Shown here in pieces: positions 26,726-34,789 of a stretch of 64,000 nt of DNA. This DNA comes from Palsa-295 sp963785585 (GTDB lineage Bacteria > Acidobacteriota > Terriglobia > Acidiferrales > UBA7541). The notes under the pieces are model-generated. The model was not told where the DNA came from and did not search any database. It saw nothing but the letters and a program-made list of their open reading frames with translations. Made by a program: the position numbers and the translations under genes. The stretch covers positions 1-64,000 of the forward strand of contig CAWAVW010000004.1 in the NCBI GenBank assembly GCA_963785585.1, in the 5' to 3' direction. How positions within the stretch are numbered: the stretch's first letter is position 1; every line of letters begins with the position of its first letter.

Positions 26726-26809
26726 GAGTGAAGAAACTCGAGCCGCATTTCTCGCGTTACTCCCTTCTCTTACCGTTCCAACTCGTAAAAAACGCATCAC
26801 GGAATTGCT

Positions 26810-27841
26810 TTGACCGACGTATTCGAGCTGACTCGATCGCTCGTGGATATCGAGTCCATCACCGGAAATGAGGCGCGCGCTGCGTCATACCTATTCGACC
26901 GTCTCGCAAAAATCGTGGCGCCAACCGGCGGGCGGGTGGAGCGGATCGATGTCGAAGGCGGCCGCTTTGACGTGCTTGCTACCTGGGACCCGCCGATCGT
27001 CACGTTATCCACACACATTGATACCGTCCCGCCGTTTTTTCCAAGCCGGGAAGACGACACGCACATTTGGGGCCGGGGCGCATGCGATGCGAAGGGAATT
27101 ATCGCCGCGATGGTTGTGGCTGCCGAAAAATTGTTGGCAACCGGCAAACGCGATTTCGCTCTGCTGTTCGTGATCGGCGAGGAGCGCAACAGCGCCGGCG
27201 CGAAAGCTGCCGCTCGAACGCCGCGCGGTTCGAAATACCTGGTGAACGGCGAGCCCACGGAAAGCAAACTGGCGCTCGGCAGCAAGGGAGTGCTGCGTTA
27301 CGAAGCGATCGCCAGCGGACGAATGGCGCATTCGGCTTATCCGGAACTTGGCCAATCGGCAATCGAAGCTCTTTTGGACGTGCTCGAACTTTTTCGCAGA
27401 ATCCCGCTGCCGGCCGATCCGCTTCTCGGAGCGAGCACGATGAATATCGGCACGATTTCCGGAGGCCGCGCGCCCAACGTGATTCCGGACGCGGCCCGCG
27501 CCGAAGTGATGATCCGGCTGGTCGGTGATCCGGCTCCGCTACGCCGGGCGTTTTCAGCAGCCGCAGCGAGTGTGGAGCGCGTCGTGTTGAACGAAGTGCT
27601 CTGCATTCCCGCAATGCGCCTGGAAAGCATCCCCGGTTATCCGACCGCGATTGTGGCCTTTGCTTCGGACGTGCCTGAACTTTCGCCCGCGTGGGGCAAG
27701 CCGTTGATGTTCGGTCCCGGCAGTATTCATGTGGCGCACACCGACGGTGAACGCATCTCCAAGCAGGAATTGCTCGACGCTGTCGATGCGTACGCGAATA
27801 TCGTCCAGCATCTGATTTCCGAAGATGCGGCCAAGGCTTGA
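26810..27841 (+). CDS. dapE: M20-family deacylase, probable succinyl-diaminopimelate desuccinylase
   Basis: The 343-residue protein has the M20 zinc motifs: LSTHIDTVPPF (metal His and Asp), WGRGACDAKGIIAAM (bridging Asp) and IGEERNSAGAKA (catalytic Glu), then NGEPTESKLALGSKG. The dimerisation domain contains AHSAYPELGQSAIEALL, and the last His ligand lies in GPGSIHVAHTDGERIS. The start is TTG 26810; the reading TDVFELTRSLVDIESITGNE fits the family N-terminus. DapE function is inferred from the company of dapB, dapA and dapD, since succinylation by DapD needs a desuccinylase. A LysK-like deacylase is the main alternative. First gene after the riboswitch. Confidence 0.85.
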   Translation: MTDVFELTRSLVDIESITGNEARAASYLFDRLAKIVAPTGGRVERIDVEGGRFDVLATWDPPIVTLSTHIDTVPPFFPSREDDTHIWGRGACDAKGIIAAMVVAAEKLLATGKRDFALLFVIGEERNSAGAKAAARTPRGSKYLVNGEPTESKLALGSKGVLRYEAIASGRMAHSAYPELGQSAIEALLDVLELFRRIPLPADPLLGASTMNIGTISGGRAPNVIPDAARAEVMIRLVGDPAPLRRAFSAAAASVERVVLNEVLCIPAMRLESIPGYPTAIVAFASDVPELSPAWGKPLMFGPGSIHVAHTDGERISKQELLDAVDAYANIVQHLISEDAAKA

Positions 27842-27854
27842 GGCGCTGACGCAT

Positions 27855-28550
27855 ATGAGGCTTGCCATCGTTGGCTACGGAAAAATGGGGAAGATGATCG
27901 ACGGGCTGGCGTCTGAGTTCGGATTCGACGTCCAGCTTCGCCTTGACCGCAAGTCGAACGAGCACGCCGCGGCATTGACCAAAGCGAATTTTGCGGACAC
28001 ACGTGTTGCGATCGAATTTTCCACACCGGCCGAGGCGCCGCGGAATATCGAGCGGCTGGCGGAACTAGGCGTCAACGTGGTGTCCGGCACCACGGGATGG
28101 ACATCGGAATACGAACGGGTTCGCGCGGCGGTCGAACGAAATGGCACGGCGCTGGTGACGAGCTCTAATTTTTCCGTGGGCGTCCAGATTTTTCTGCAGG
28201 TTGCTTCCCAGGCCGCGCGATTGTTTGCCGGCCAGACTGACTACGAGGCGTGGGCTTGGGAAATTCACCATTCGGCGAAGAAGGACGCGCCATCCGGAAC
28301 CTTGCTTACGATCGTGGATCGTGCCAAGCAGAGCGGCTATACGCGGCCCATCGATTTCAGCAGCAACCGCGCCGGCGCGCACCCGGGAACGCACGAGCTG
28401 GGGTTCGATTCCGCGGTGGACACGATCACGATTCGGCATACCGCGCGGAATCGCGAGGGATTCGCGCGAGGCGCGCTTCACGCCGCTCGCTGGATCGTCG
28501 GGAAAAAGGGTGTATTCGATTTTGCGGAGATCCTGGGTGAACGGAAATGA
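27855..28550 (+). CDS. dapB: DapB, 4-hydroxy-tetrahydrodipicolinate reductase
   Basis: The 231-residue protein starts at ATG 27855, 13 bases after dapE, with the dinucleotide-binding MRLAIVGYGKMGKMIDGLA. It has VVSGTTGWTSE, SSNFSVGVQIFLQ and the catalytic HHSAKKDAPSGTLL, then FDSAVDTITIRHTARNREGFARGAL. It reduces hydroxy-tetrahydrodipicolinate with NAD(P)H. It is a little shorter than the 240-270 residues of many homologues, with a compact loop between the domains. Confidence 0.93.
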   Translation: MRLAIVGYGKMGKMIDGLASEFGFDVQLRLDRKSNEHAAALTKANFADTRVAIEFSTPAEAPRNIERLAELGVNVVSGTTGWTSEYERVRAAVERNGTALVTSSNFSVGVQIFLQVASQAARLFAGQTDYEAWAWEIHHSAKKDAPSGTLLTIVDRAKQSGYTRPIDFSSNRAGAHPGTHELGFDSAVDTITIRHTARNREGFARGALHAARWIVGKKGVFDFAEILGERK

Positions 28551-28627
28551 CCCGCATTGACCGAAAGAATTCGGGAAAGAAGCTGCCTGGTCGCAGGCAG
28601 TTGATACGAAGCACGAAGGAGATTCCC

Positions 28628-29530
28628 ATGTTTAAAGGGTGCGGAACCGCGCTGGTTACACCGTTTCGTCGCGACTCGTCGCTCGACGAAGCGACTTTAC
28701 GATTTCTCCTCCGGCGCCAACTCGCCGGCGGAATCGATTTTCTAGTTCCATGCGGAACCACGGGAGAAAGTCCTACGCTGACGCACGCCGAAAAGCGCCG
28801 CGTTGTGGAGATTACGATCGAAGAATCGCGCGGACGAGTGCCGGTTCTGGCCGGAGCGGGCGGAAATAATACCGCCGAGATTATCGAATCCGCGCGCGAG
28901 CTCGAATCCATGGGCGCGGACGGCATTTTGTCCGTGACGCCGTACTACAACAAGCCCACGCAGGAAGGCCTCTATCAGCACTACCGGGCGATTGCAGCGG
29001 CCGTATCGTTGCCCATTGTCCTCTACAACGTGCCGGGCCGAACGGGAGTAAATCTTGAACCGGCCACCGTGGCGCGGCTCGCTGGGATCGACAACATCGT
29101 TGGCATCAAGGAGGCGTCCGGAAACATTTCGCAAATGGGCGCCATCCTCAATTCCGTGCCGGACAAATTCGCGGTCCTTTCGGGCGACGACGCGATCGCG
29201 CTTCCTCTCGCTTCGCTGGGTGGGGTTGGCGTGATTTCCGTGGCATCGAACGAAATCCCAGCGGAAATGACGCAACTTGTGAGGCATTGCCTGAGCCGGG
29301 ATTTCGCCAGAGCACGCGCACTTCATCGCAAATACCTGCCGCTCATGGAAGTAAACTTTGTGGAATCAAACCCGGGTCCCGTAAAAGCTGCCATGGCATT
29401 GATGGGCCTCGTCGAGCCGGTCTGGAGGTTACCGCTCGTGGCACCGAGCTCACAGAACACAGACAAGATTCGCGGCGTTCTGGAATCGCTCTCGCTACTG
29501 GAATCAGCGCATGCTGCAATCGCAAGTTGA
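28628..29530 (+). CDS. dapA: DapA, 4-hydroxy-tetrahydrodipicolinate synthase
   Basis: The 300-residue TIM barrel starts at ATG 28628, behind GAAGGAG at about 28616. It has GTALVTPF, PCGTTGESPTLTH, the triad Tyr in SVTPYYNKPTQEGLYQHY, the catalytic Tyr in YNVPGRTG, the Schiff-base Lys in VGIKEASGN and SGDDAIALPLASLGG. It condenses pyruvate with aspartate semialdehyde. Its 3' end overlaps dapD by 20 bases. Confidence 0.96.
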   Translation: MFKGCGTALVTPFRRDSSLDEATLRFLLRRQLAGGIDFLVPCGTTGESPTLTHAEKRRVVEITIEESRGRVPVLAGAGGNNTAEIIESARELESMGADGILSVTPYYNKPTQEGLYQHYRAIAAAVSLPIVLYNVPGRTGVNLEPATVARLAGIDNIVGIKEASGNISQMGAILNSVPDKFAVLSGDDAIALPLASLGGVGVISVASNEIPAEMTQLVRHCLSRDFARARALHRKYLPLMEVNFVESNPGPVKAAMALMGLVEPVWRLPLVAPSSQNTDKIRGVLESLSLLESAHAAIAS

Positions 29531-30350
29531 GCGACTGTTCGGGGAGCAGAAGTCTTCGTACACATCCGAAGACCACGCGCTCTTTGAGCAGTTCATGTCC
29601 GCGTTGAATGCAGGAGACATTCGCGCTGCCGAGCCCGATGCCGCGTCTGCCACCGGTTGGCGCGTGAATCCGTGGGTGAAGCAGGGGGTGCTGCTGGGCT
29701 TTCGCATGGGCTCGATCGTGGACATGTCGATCGATTCCAAGCGACAGCCCTACTTCGATAAATCCACGTTTCCCGTGAAGCAGTTTTCGGTTGAATCCGG
29801 TGTGCGGATCGTTCCCGGAGGCTCGAGCATCCGCAACGGCGCGTGTGTGCGAAAGGGCGTGATTTGCGTACCACCGATGTTCATCAACATGGGCGCCTAT
29901 GTGGATGAGGGCACCACGATCGATTCCCACGCATTGATCGGAAGTTGCGCGCAAATCGGAAAGAAATGCCACATTTCCGCCGGAGTGCAAATTGGAGGCG
30001 TGCTCGAGCCCGTGGGCGCGCTGCCGGTGATCATTGAAGATGAAGTTCTGGCAGGTGGCCAGAGCGGCGTGTACGAGGGAGTGATCGTCAAGCGCCGCGC
30101 GGTTCTTGGGACGGGGACTCTGCTCAACGGCTCGACGCCGGTTTACGATCTCGTTCACTCCCGAATTCTCTCTGCGTCCCACGGCAAGCCGCTTGTAATC
30201 CCGGAAGGCGCCGTCGTGGTGCCCGGCTCTCGCGCGATTTCGAGCGCGCAGGGAAAATCCTGGGAGTTGTCATTGTACACGCCAGTGATCGTGAAATACC
30301 GCGACGAAAAGACGGACGCGCGAATTCAACTCGAGGAACTGCTTCGTTAA
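29511..30350 (+). CDS. dapD: DapD, tetrahydrodipicolinate N-succinyltransferase
   Basis: The 279-residue protein has an alpha-helical N-terminal domain followed by a left-handed beta-helix of hexapeptide repeats (SGVRIVPGGSSIRNGACVRKGVICVPPMFINMGAYV in pieces, then GSCAQIGKKCHISAGVQIGG). The conserved EGVIVKRRAVLGTGTLL and the C-terminal VVPGSRA are present. It succinylates tetrahydrodipicolinate, fixing the pathway as the succinylase variant. The succinyl-DAP aminotransferase (DapC/ArgD) is not encoded nearby. Confidence 0.95.
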   Translation: MLQSQVERLFGEQKSSYTSEDHALFEQFMSALNAGDIRAAEPDAASATGWRVNPWVKQGVLLGFRMGSIVDMSIDSKRQPYFDKSTFPVKQFSVESGVRIVPGGSSIRNGACVRKGVICVPPMFINMGAYVDEGTTIDSHALIGSCAQIGKKCHISAGVQIGGVLEPVGALPVIIEDEVLAGGQSGVYEGVIVKRRAVLGTGTLLNGSTPVYDLVHSRILSASHGKPLVIPEGAVVVPGSRAISSAQGKSWELSLYTPVIVKYRDEKTDARIQLEELLR

Positions 30351-30401
30351 TTTCAGGCACGCTGTGCGCGCTTCGAATATTCCGTATGCACCTGCCGGGC
30401 C

Positions 30402-31778
30402 TCACTCCACGAGTTTCACCGCGTCGAGCAGTCCGTAGAAGCCCTCCGCCATCGTCGGATGAATGAATACGGATTGCTTCAGCACAGTGTACGGTGCGTT
30501 TGCCTGGATGAGGGTCCCCAGGATTTGGACGATCTCGCCGCCTTCGCTGCATAGGATCGATGCGCCGAGTACCTTGTCAGTTTCGGCATCCACAATGATC
30601 TTCAGCAGTCCCGCCGTTTCGCTGCGTTCAATCGCTCGCGACACATACGCAGCGGGAAAGATGCCCATTTTGAATTTCTTGCCGGACGAGCGCGCTTCCT
30701 TTTCCGTGATGCCGACGCGGCCCAATTGCGGGTCGGTGAAAACGGCGTAAGGAAGAAATCGGTGCTCGGTCGTCAGATTTTTCCCTTCAATCAGGTTGCC
30801 GTAAATAATCTGGTAGTCGTTGTACGAGATGTGAGTGAACTGAGGTCCGCCCTTCACGTCGCCCAGAGCCCACACGCCGGGGACATTCGTCTCCATCCGG
30901 CCGTTTACCTGGATCACTCCGTGCTCGTCGACGGCCACGCCCGCACGATCGAGTCCGAGTTCGTCCGTGTTTGGTGTCCGGCCGGTCGCGACCAGCAAAT
31001 GCGAGCCGGTTAGGATCTCCGTTCGACTCGTCGTTTCGATCGAGATCGAAATTCCCGTTCCCGCCGTCGCCACGGCTTTCGCGCTTGCGTTAAGTCGGAC
31101 GACGACGCCCTCCGACTCGATCGCCTTCTGCAATTCAGTGGCGATGTCTGCGTCTTCGCCAGACAAGATCTGGTCGCCCTTCTGGACGATCGTCACGCGG
31201 CTGCCGAACCGCCGGTACATTTGCCCAAATTCCAATCCGATGTAACCACCACCCAAAATTACGAGGTGTTCGGGCAGTTCTTCCAACTCCATGAGGGTTT
31301 CATTTGTCAGATAGGGGACGGATTTTATGCCTTCGATCTTCGGCACCGAAGGACGCCCGCCCGTATCGATAAATATTTTATCGCTCTCGAACGTCTCTCC
31401 GTTCACCTCTACCTGATGAGGGCCGGTGAATTTCGCTTGCCCCTGGACGTAGCGGATGTTCGAGACGGTTTGCACCTTCCGTTCGATACCGTGGCGAAAG
31501 CTCTCAACGATTGTCTTCTTGCGGGCAATTATGGCGGGCATATCCACGCTGACGCCGGCAGTCCGCACGCCCCATCGCGCGCCATTCCTTGCATAGTGCG
31601 CGACCTGGGCGGAGGCGATCAGGGACTTCGTCGGTGTGCAGCCGGTATTGATGCAAGTGCCGCCCAGATAGGCGCGCTCGATAAACGCGACCTTCCATCC
31701 CAGGTCGGCGAATGCGTAAGCCAGCGGCTTCCCGCCCTGTCCCGCGCCGATGACGATGGCGTCGAATTTCGTGTTCAA
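30402..31778 (-). CDS. FAD-dependent pyridine nucleotide-disulfide oxidoreductase (Lpd/MerA-like)
   Basis: The 458-residue protein has the FAD-binding N-terminus FDAIVIGAGQGGKPLAYAFA, the redox disulfide GGTCINTGCTPTKSLIAS, the NAD-binding LVILGGGYIGLEFGQMYRRFG, the second FAD motif VPGVWALGDVKGG and the C-terminal His-Glu pair in VFIHPTMAEGF. This is the dihydrolipoamide dehydrogenase / mercuric reductase / RclA superfamily. There is no N-terminal HMA domain and no lipoyl complex genes nearby. The start is TTG 31778 with GGAG 7 bases upstream. Its electron acceptor is unknown. Confidence 0.88.
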   Translation of the reverse strand: MNTKFDAIVIGAGQGGKPLAYAFADLGWKVAFIERAYLGGTCINTGCTPTKSLIASAQVAHYARNGARWGVRTAGVSVDMPAIIARKKTIVESFRHGIERKVQTVSNIRYVQGQAKFTGPHQVEVNGETFESDKIFIDTGGRPSVPKIEGIKSVPYLTNETLMELEELPEHLVILGGGYIGLEFGQMYRRFGSRVTIVQKGDQILSGEDADIATELQKAIESEGVVVRLNASAKAVATAGTGISISIETTSRTEILTGSHLLVATGRTPNTDELGLDRAGVAVDEHGVIQVNGRMETNVPGVWALGDVKGGPQFTHISYNDYQIIYGNLIEGKNLTTEHRFLPYAVFTDPQLGRVGITEKEARSSGKKFKMGIFPAAYVSRAIERSETAGLLKIIVDAETDKVLGASILCSEGGEIVQILGTLIQANAPYTVLKQSVFIHPTMAEGFYGLLDAVKLVE

Positions 31779-31975
31779 TGTGCGCTCCGCGTTCGGGTTG
31801 GCGACTTGATGTGCGAGCCTAGTTTACGACGACCGTGCGTTTCTTCGTATCGAACATCACCGATCGCGGGTACCCGAAGCCGTTTCTCGATGATCGTGAA
31901 TTCAGGTGTTCACGGGGAGGAAACTTAACACAGATTGGCTTCTTTGATTCGCGAGGCAGCCTTTAGAATCGATGC

Positions 31976-32221
31976 ATGGCTCGAGGGTGGGAAAGCAAAT
32001 CGGTAGAAGGCCAAGTGCAGGAATTTCAGTCGAAAGCAGATCGCAACGCCAAATCAAAAGTATCGCGCGATCAGGTGGATGTACGCCGCCAGAGGGAAGT
32101 TCTGCAACTCTCGCGAGCACAGGTCGAACGACAATTGGAAACGGCTAGTGCGCCGCGCTATCGAGAGCAACTTACGCGGGCTCTTGCCGATCTGGACGCA
32201 CAGCTCGCGAAACTCGCATAG
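31976..32221 (+). CDS. Small charged coiled-coil protein, function unknown
   Basis: The 81-residue protein begins MARGWESKSVEGQVQEFQSK and is then almost wholly Arg/Gln/Glu/Leu-rich helix (RRQREVLQLSRAQVERQL, YREQLTRALADLDAQLAKL), with no Cys and no membrane segment. It may form a coiled coil. I believe similar MARGWESK-type proteins occur in Acidobacteriota, but I cannot name a function. Divergent from the flavoprotein gene. Confidence 0.7.
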   Translation: MARGWESKSVEGQVQEFQSKADRNAKSKVSRDQVDVRRQREVLQLSRAQVERQLETASAPRYREQLTRALADLDAQLAKLA

Positions 32222-32278
32222 CTTTTCAACGACGATTCAACCGCCACCTGCGGCTACGCAACTTCATCACGGCAAGCT

Positions 32279-33472
32279 CTAGTCCCGATTCCGGCCGGCC
32301 TCGGATTCCTCTACGAACACAACGCCCACGCCATTTTGCTGATTTTCGCGGCCTTCCTCGAAATGCACCACGGTCGCGCGCAAACTCAGCACCGCCGACC
32401 TCGTCGGATCGCCGGACGTTTCGATCAACACCCGCAATTCGCTCTGCAAGCGCGGCTGGCTGTTGAGCGCCAGGTACGCGCCTTGCAGGCTGATATCCCG
32501 CACCGTGGCCTTTTCTTCGAATGCTTTGCCATCCGCGGTATGTCCGCTGACGGTGGCGTTGTAGCGGAGCCGCTTGCGCTGGCCGACGCGTGATTCCCGC
32601 ATGCTCACGTCCACGCCGCGATCGCTTAGCGTGATCGCCATCCCTTCGGCGGCTGCCCAGGTGGCGGGAAATTCCTGACGCGCCGCCGATAGAAAACCGT
32701 CCACGCCTCGGTCGCTTGAATCCGGATCGTGGTGGAAGAGAACCAAGTTTCGCGCCTTGGCTTCGCGGGCGATCTTCACGCCCTCGAGCCAGCTTGAGTG
32801 CCCCCAGCCTTTACGTTCGCTGGCGAGCTGTTCCGGCGAATACTGAGCATCGTAAATCAGCACGTCCGCGCCTTCGGCGAGTCGTCGAATATTGTTGTCG
32901 CAATCCGCGGCGCCGGGTTCATTGTCCGTGGCGTACACGATCGAGCCACCGGACGTGTCGATCCTGTAACCAAGGCATCCCTGCGGATGGTTCAACCAGC
33001 CGGCCGTCACTTTCGTTCCATGGACTTCCCACTGTTGTCCGCCGGTCACTTCGTGAAAATCGCGGGAAGCGGTCATCATGCTCACGTCCACTGGAAAATA
33101 GGGACTCGAGAGTTGCGCTTCGAAGACCTGCCTCAGGCTATTCGGCCCGAGGAACTTCGACTGAAAACTGTAAAAATGGAATTTGTTCTGTGGCTCGAAA
33201 AACGGATGAAAAAACGGTATGCCCTGGATGTGGTCCCAGTGATAGTGCGTCATCAGGACGTTCGCATCGATGCCGTCTGTGCCGGCCTGGGCCGTCAGGT
33301 GGTTTCCGAGGGCGCGTAATCCGGTGCCGCAATCGAGGATGAAACGGGTACCCTCGGGCGTAACCAAGTCGAGGCAGGGGGTATTGCCGCCGTAACGCCA
33401 AGTGTGGCGTTCCAGCGTCGGCGTTGAGCCGCGCACTCCCCAGAACGTCAGTTTGGCTGGTTTTTGTTTCAT
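32279..33472 (-). CDS. Metallo-beta-lactamase-fold hydrolase fused to a PilZ domain
   Basis: Residues about 7-280 are an MBL-fold hydrolase: FWGVRGSTPTLERHTWRYGGNTPC, the metal motif THYHWDHIQGIPFF (His76, His78, Asp80, His81), YATDNEPG and DAQYSPEQ, with LVLFHHDPD near the end. Residues about 300-390 are a PilZ domain with the c-di-GMP-type motifs RKRLRYN and DISLQGAYLAL. The MBL part resembles phosphodiesterase-like (RNase Z / PhnP-like) proteins often linked to response regulators. The fusion suggests an MBL enzyme whose activity or location responds to c-di-GMP; its substrate is unknown. Total length 397 residues. Confidence 0.87.
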   Translation of the reverse strand: MKQKPAKLTFWGVRGSTPTLERHTWRYGGNTPCLDLVTPEGTRFILDCGTGLRALGNHLTAQAGTDGIDANVLMTHYHWDHIQGIPFFHPFFEPQNKFHFYSFQSKFLGPNSLRQVFEAQLSSPYFPVDVSMMTASRDFHEVTGGQQWEVHGTKVTAGWLNHPQGCLGYRIDTSGGSIVYATDNEPGAADCDNNIRRLAEGADVLIYDAQYSPEQLASERKGWGHSSWLEGVKIAREAKARNLVLFHHDPDSSDRGVDGFLSAARQEFPATWAAAEGMAITLSDRGVDVSMRESRVGQRKRLRYNATVSGHTADGKAFEEKATVRDISLQGAYLALNSQPRLQSELRVLIETSGDPTRSAVLSLRATVVHFEEGRENQQNGVGVVFVEESEAGRNRD

Positions 33473-33735
33473 TTCGCGGGTGAATCAGTGCGTCGAGCGC
33501 CTAAACACCCCTGACAACGCGTCGAATCACACACTTTTGCAATAGTATGGAGCGATGTCAGGTGAGTCAATCGAGTTTAGGATAGATGGTTCGAAGGCGC
33601 ACAACCTCGCGACCGGGTCGAGGGTACCAACTTGGACACGCGCCAGAGATGCCCACCGCCGGTGCCTGTTTACTGCACGGAACCGGCTCCATTCCGCGTT
33701 GTTCCGACTGCCCGACAGCAGTTAACATCATAAAT

Positions 33736-34764
33736 ATGCCCGAGCACGTTCACTCTGAATCCGGCCATTCCCATAGCCACAGTCACGACCATGGCGATGG
33801 CCACGGACACGTCCACACCCACGGCCATAGCCACGGGCTTGGAGGGCACTCCCACATCCAGCTACCCGCGGAAGGAATGACGATTACGCTCGGCGCAGCC
33901 GTCGTTGCCACATTCGCTCTGGTTGCCGTTGAGCTTGTTGCCGGTTATACGGGCCATTCCATCGCGCTCGTGAGCGATGCAGTTCACAACCTCACGGACG
34001 TCCCGACGCTGGTGCTTTCCTGGCTTGCGGCGCGGTGGGCTATGAAGCCGCCGACGCCGGAGAAAACCTACGGGTATCATCGCGCGGGAATCCTGGCGGC
34101 TTTCGTAAACGCGATGCTGCTTACGATCGTTTCCGTAGGGTTGATCTACGAATCCATATCGCGACTGCGGCAACCGGTGGAAGTGAAGTCCGGCTTAATG
34201 ATGGGTGTTTCGATATTTGCGTTGCTGGTGAACGGCGGTATCACGCTGGCCGTCACCGGCGGGCGTCGCGACCTGAACATGCGCAGTATTTGGATTCACA
34301 ACCTCGGCGACGCGCTATCCAACATCGCCATCATTCTGGGTGCGCTGGCCATCCGCTTCACGGGAGCCAGTTGGGTTGACCCCGTCATTGGTATCGCGAT
34401 TGGATTGATGGTTCTCTGGTCGGGAATCGGGATTCTGAAGGAAAGCACGCACATCCTGCTGGAAGGTTTGCCGCGCACCGTGGAGCTTGAGAAGGTCGCG
34501 CGCGCGATGCTGTGCATCGATGGCGTGCAGGAAGTCCACGACATTCATATCTGGACGTTAGGTACGGATCTTTACGCGCTTTCGTGCCACATCCGGATTC
34601 CGGATATGCATCTCGAGGAATGCGAAAAGATTCTGTCGTCAGTGCGGGAAGTTCTGATGAAGGAATTCCAAATCGACCATACGACTATTCAATTCGAGCG
34701 CGCCGGCCTTGCCGCCGACTCGGGCCTTTACATGCCGGAACCGGTGCAGCCAGCTTCGAAATGA
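33736..34764 (+). CDS. Cation diffusion facilitator (CzcD/ZitB-like Zn exporter)
   Basis: The start is ATG 33736, giving 342 residues. The N-terminus is strikingly His-rich (SGHSHSHSHDHGDGHGH and more), probably a metal-binding tail. Six membrane helices follow with the CDF metal-site motifs HSIALVSDAVHNLTDVP in helix 2 and IWIHNLGDALSNIAIILG in helix 5. The cytoplasmic C-terminal domain includes VQEVHDIHIWTLG. It should export Zn2+, or a similar divalent metal, by proton exchange at the inner membrane. No metal-responsive regulator or riboswitch was recognised nearby. Confidence 0.92.
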   Translation: MPEHVHSESGHSHSHSHDHGDGHGHVHTHGHSHGLGGHSHIQLPAEGMTITLGAAVVATFALVAVELVAGYTGHSIALVSDAVHNLTDVPTLVLSWLAARWAMKPPTPEKTYGYHRAGILAAFVNAMLLTIVSVGLIYESISRLRQPVEVKSGLMMGVSIFALLVNGGITLAVTGGRRDLNMRSIWIHNLGDALSNIAIILGALAIRFTGASWVDPVIGIAIGLMVLWSGIGILKESTHILLEGLPRTVELEKVARAMLCIDGVQEVHDIHIWTLGTDLYALSCHIRIPDMHLEECEKILSSVREVLMKEFQIDHTTIQFERAGLAADSGLYMPEPVQPASK

Positions 34765-34789
34765 TCGCAGCGTATTTGTCGCCACGAGT

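Noticed and set aside
33473..33735. A metal riboswitch (NiCo or yybP-ykoY type) before the CDF gene
   Set aside because: No matching conserved core; only short scattered inverted repeats.
33550..33735. A longer N-terminal extension of the CDF protein starting at 33586
   Set aside because: The extension is Arg-rich and lacks a Shine-Dalgarno; the His-rich N-terminus begins naturally at ATG 33736.
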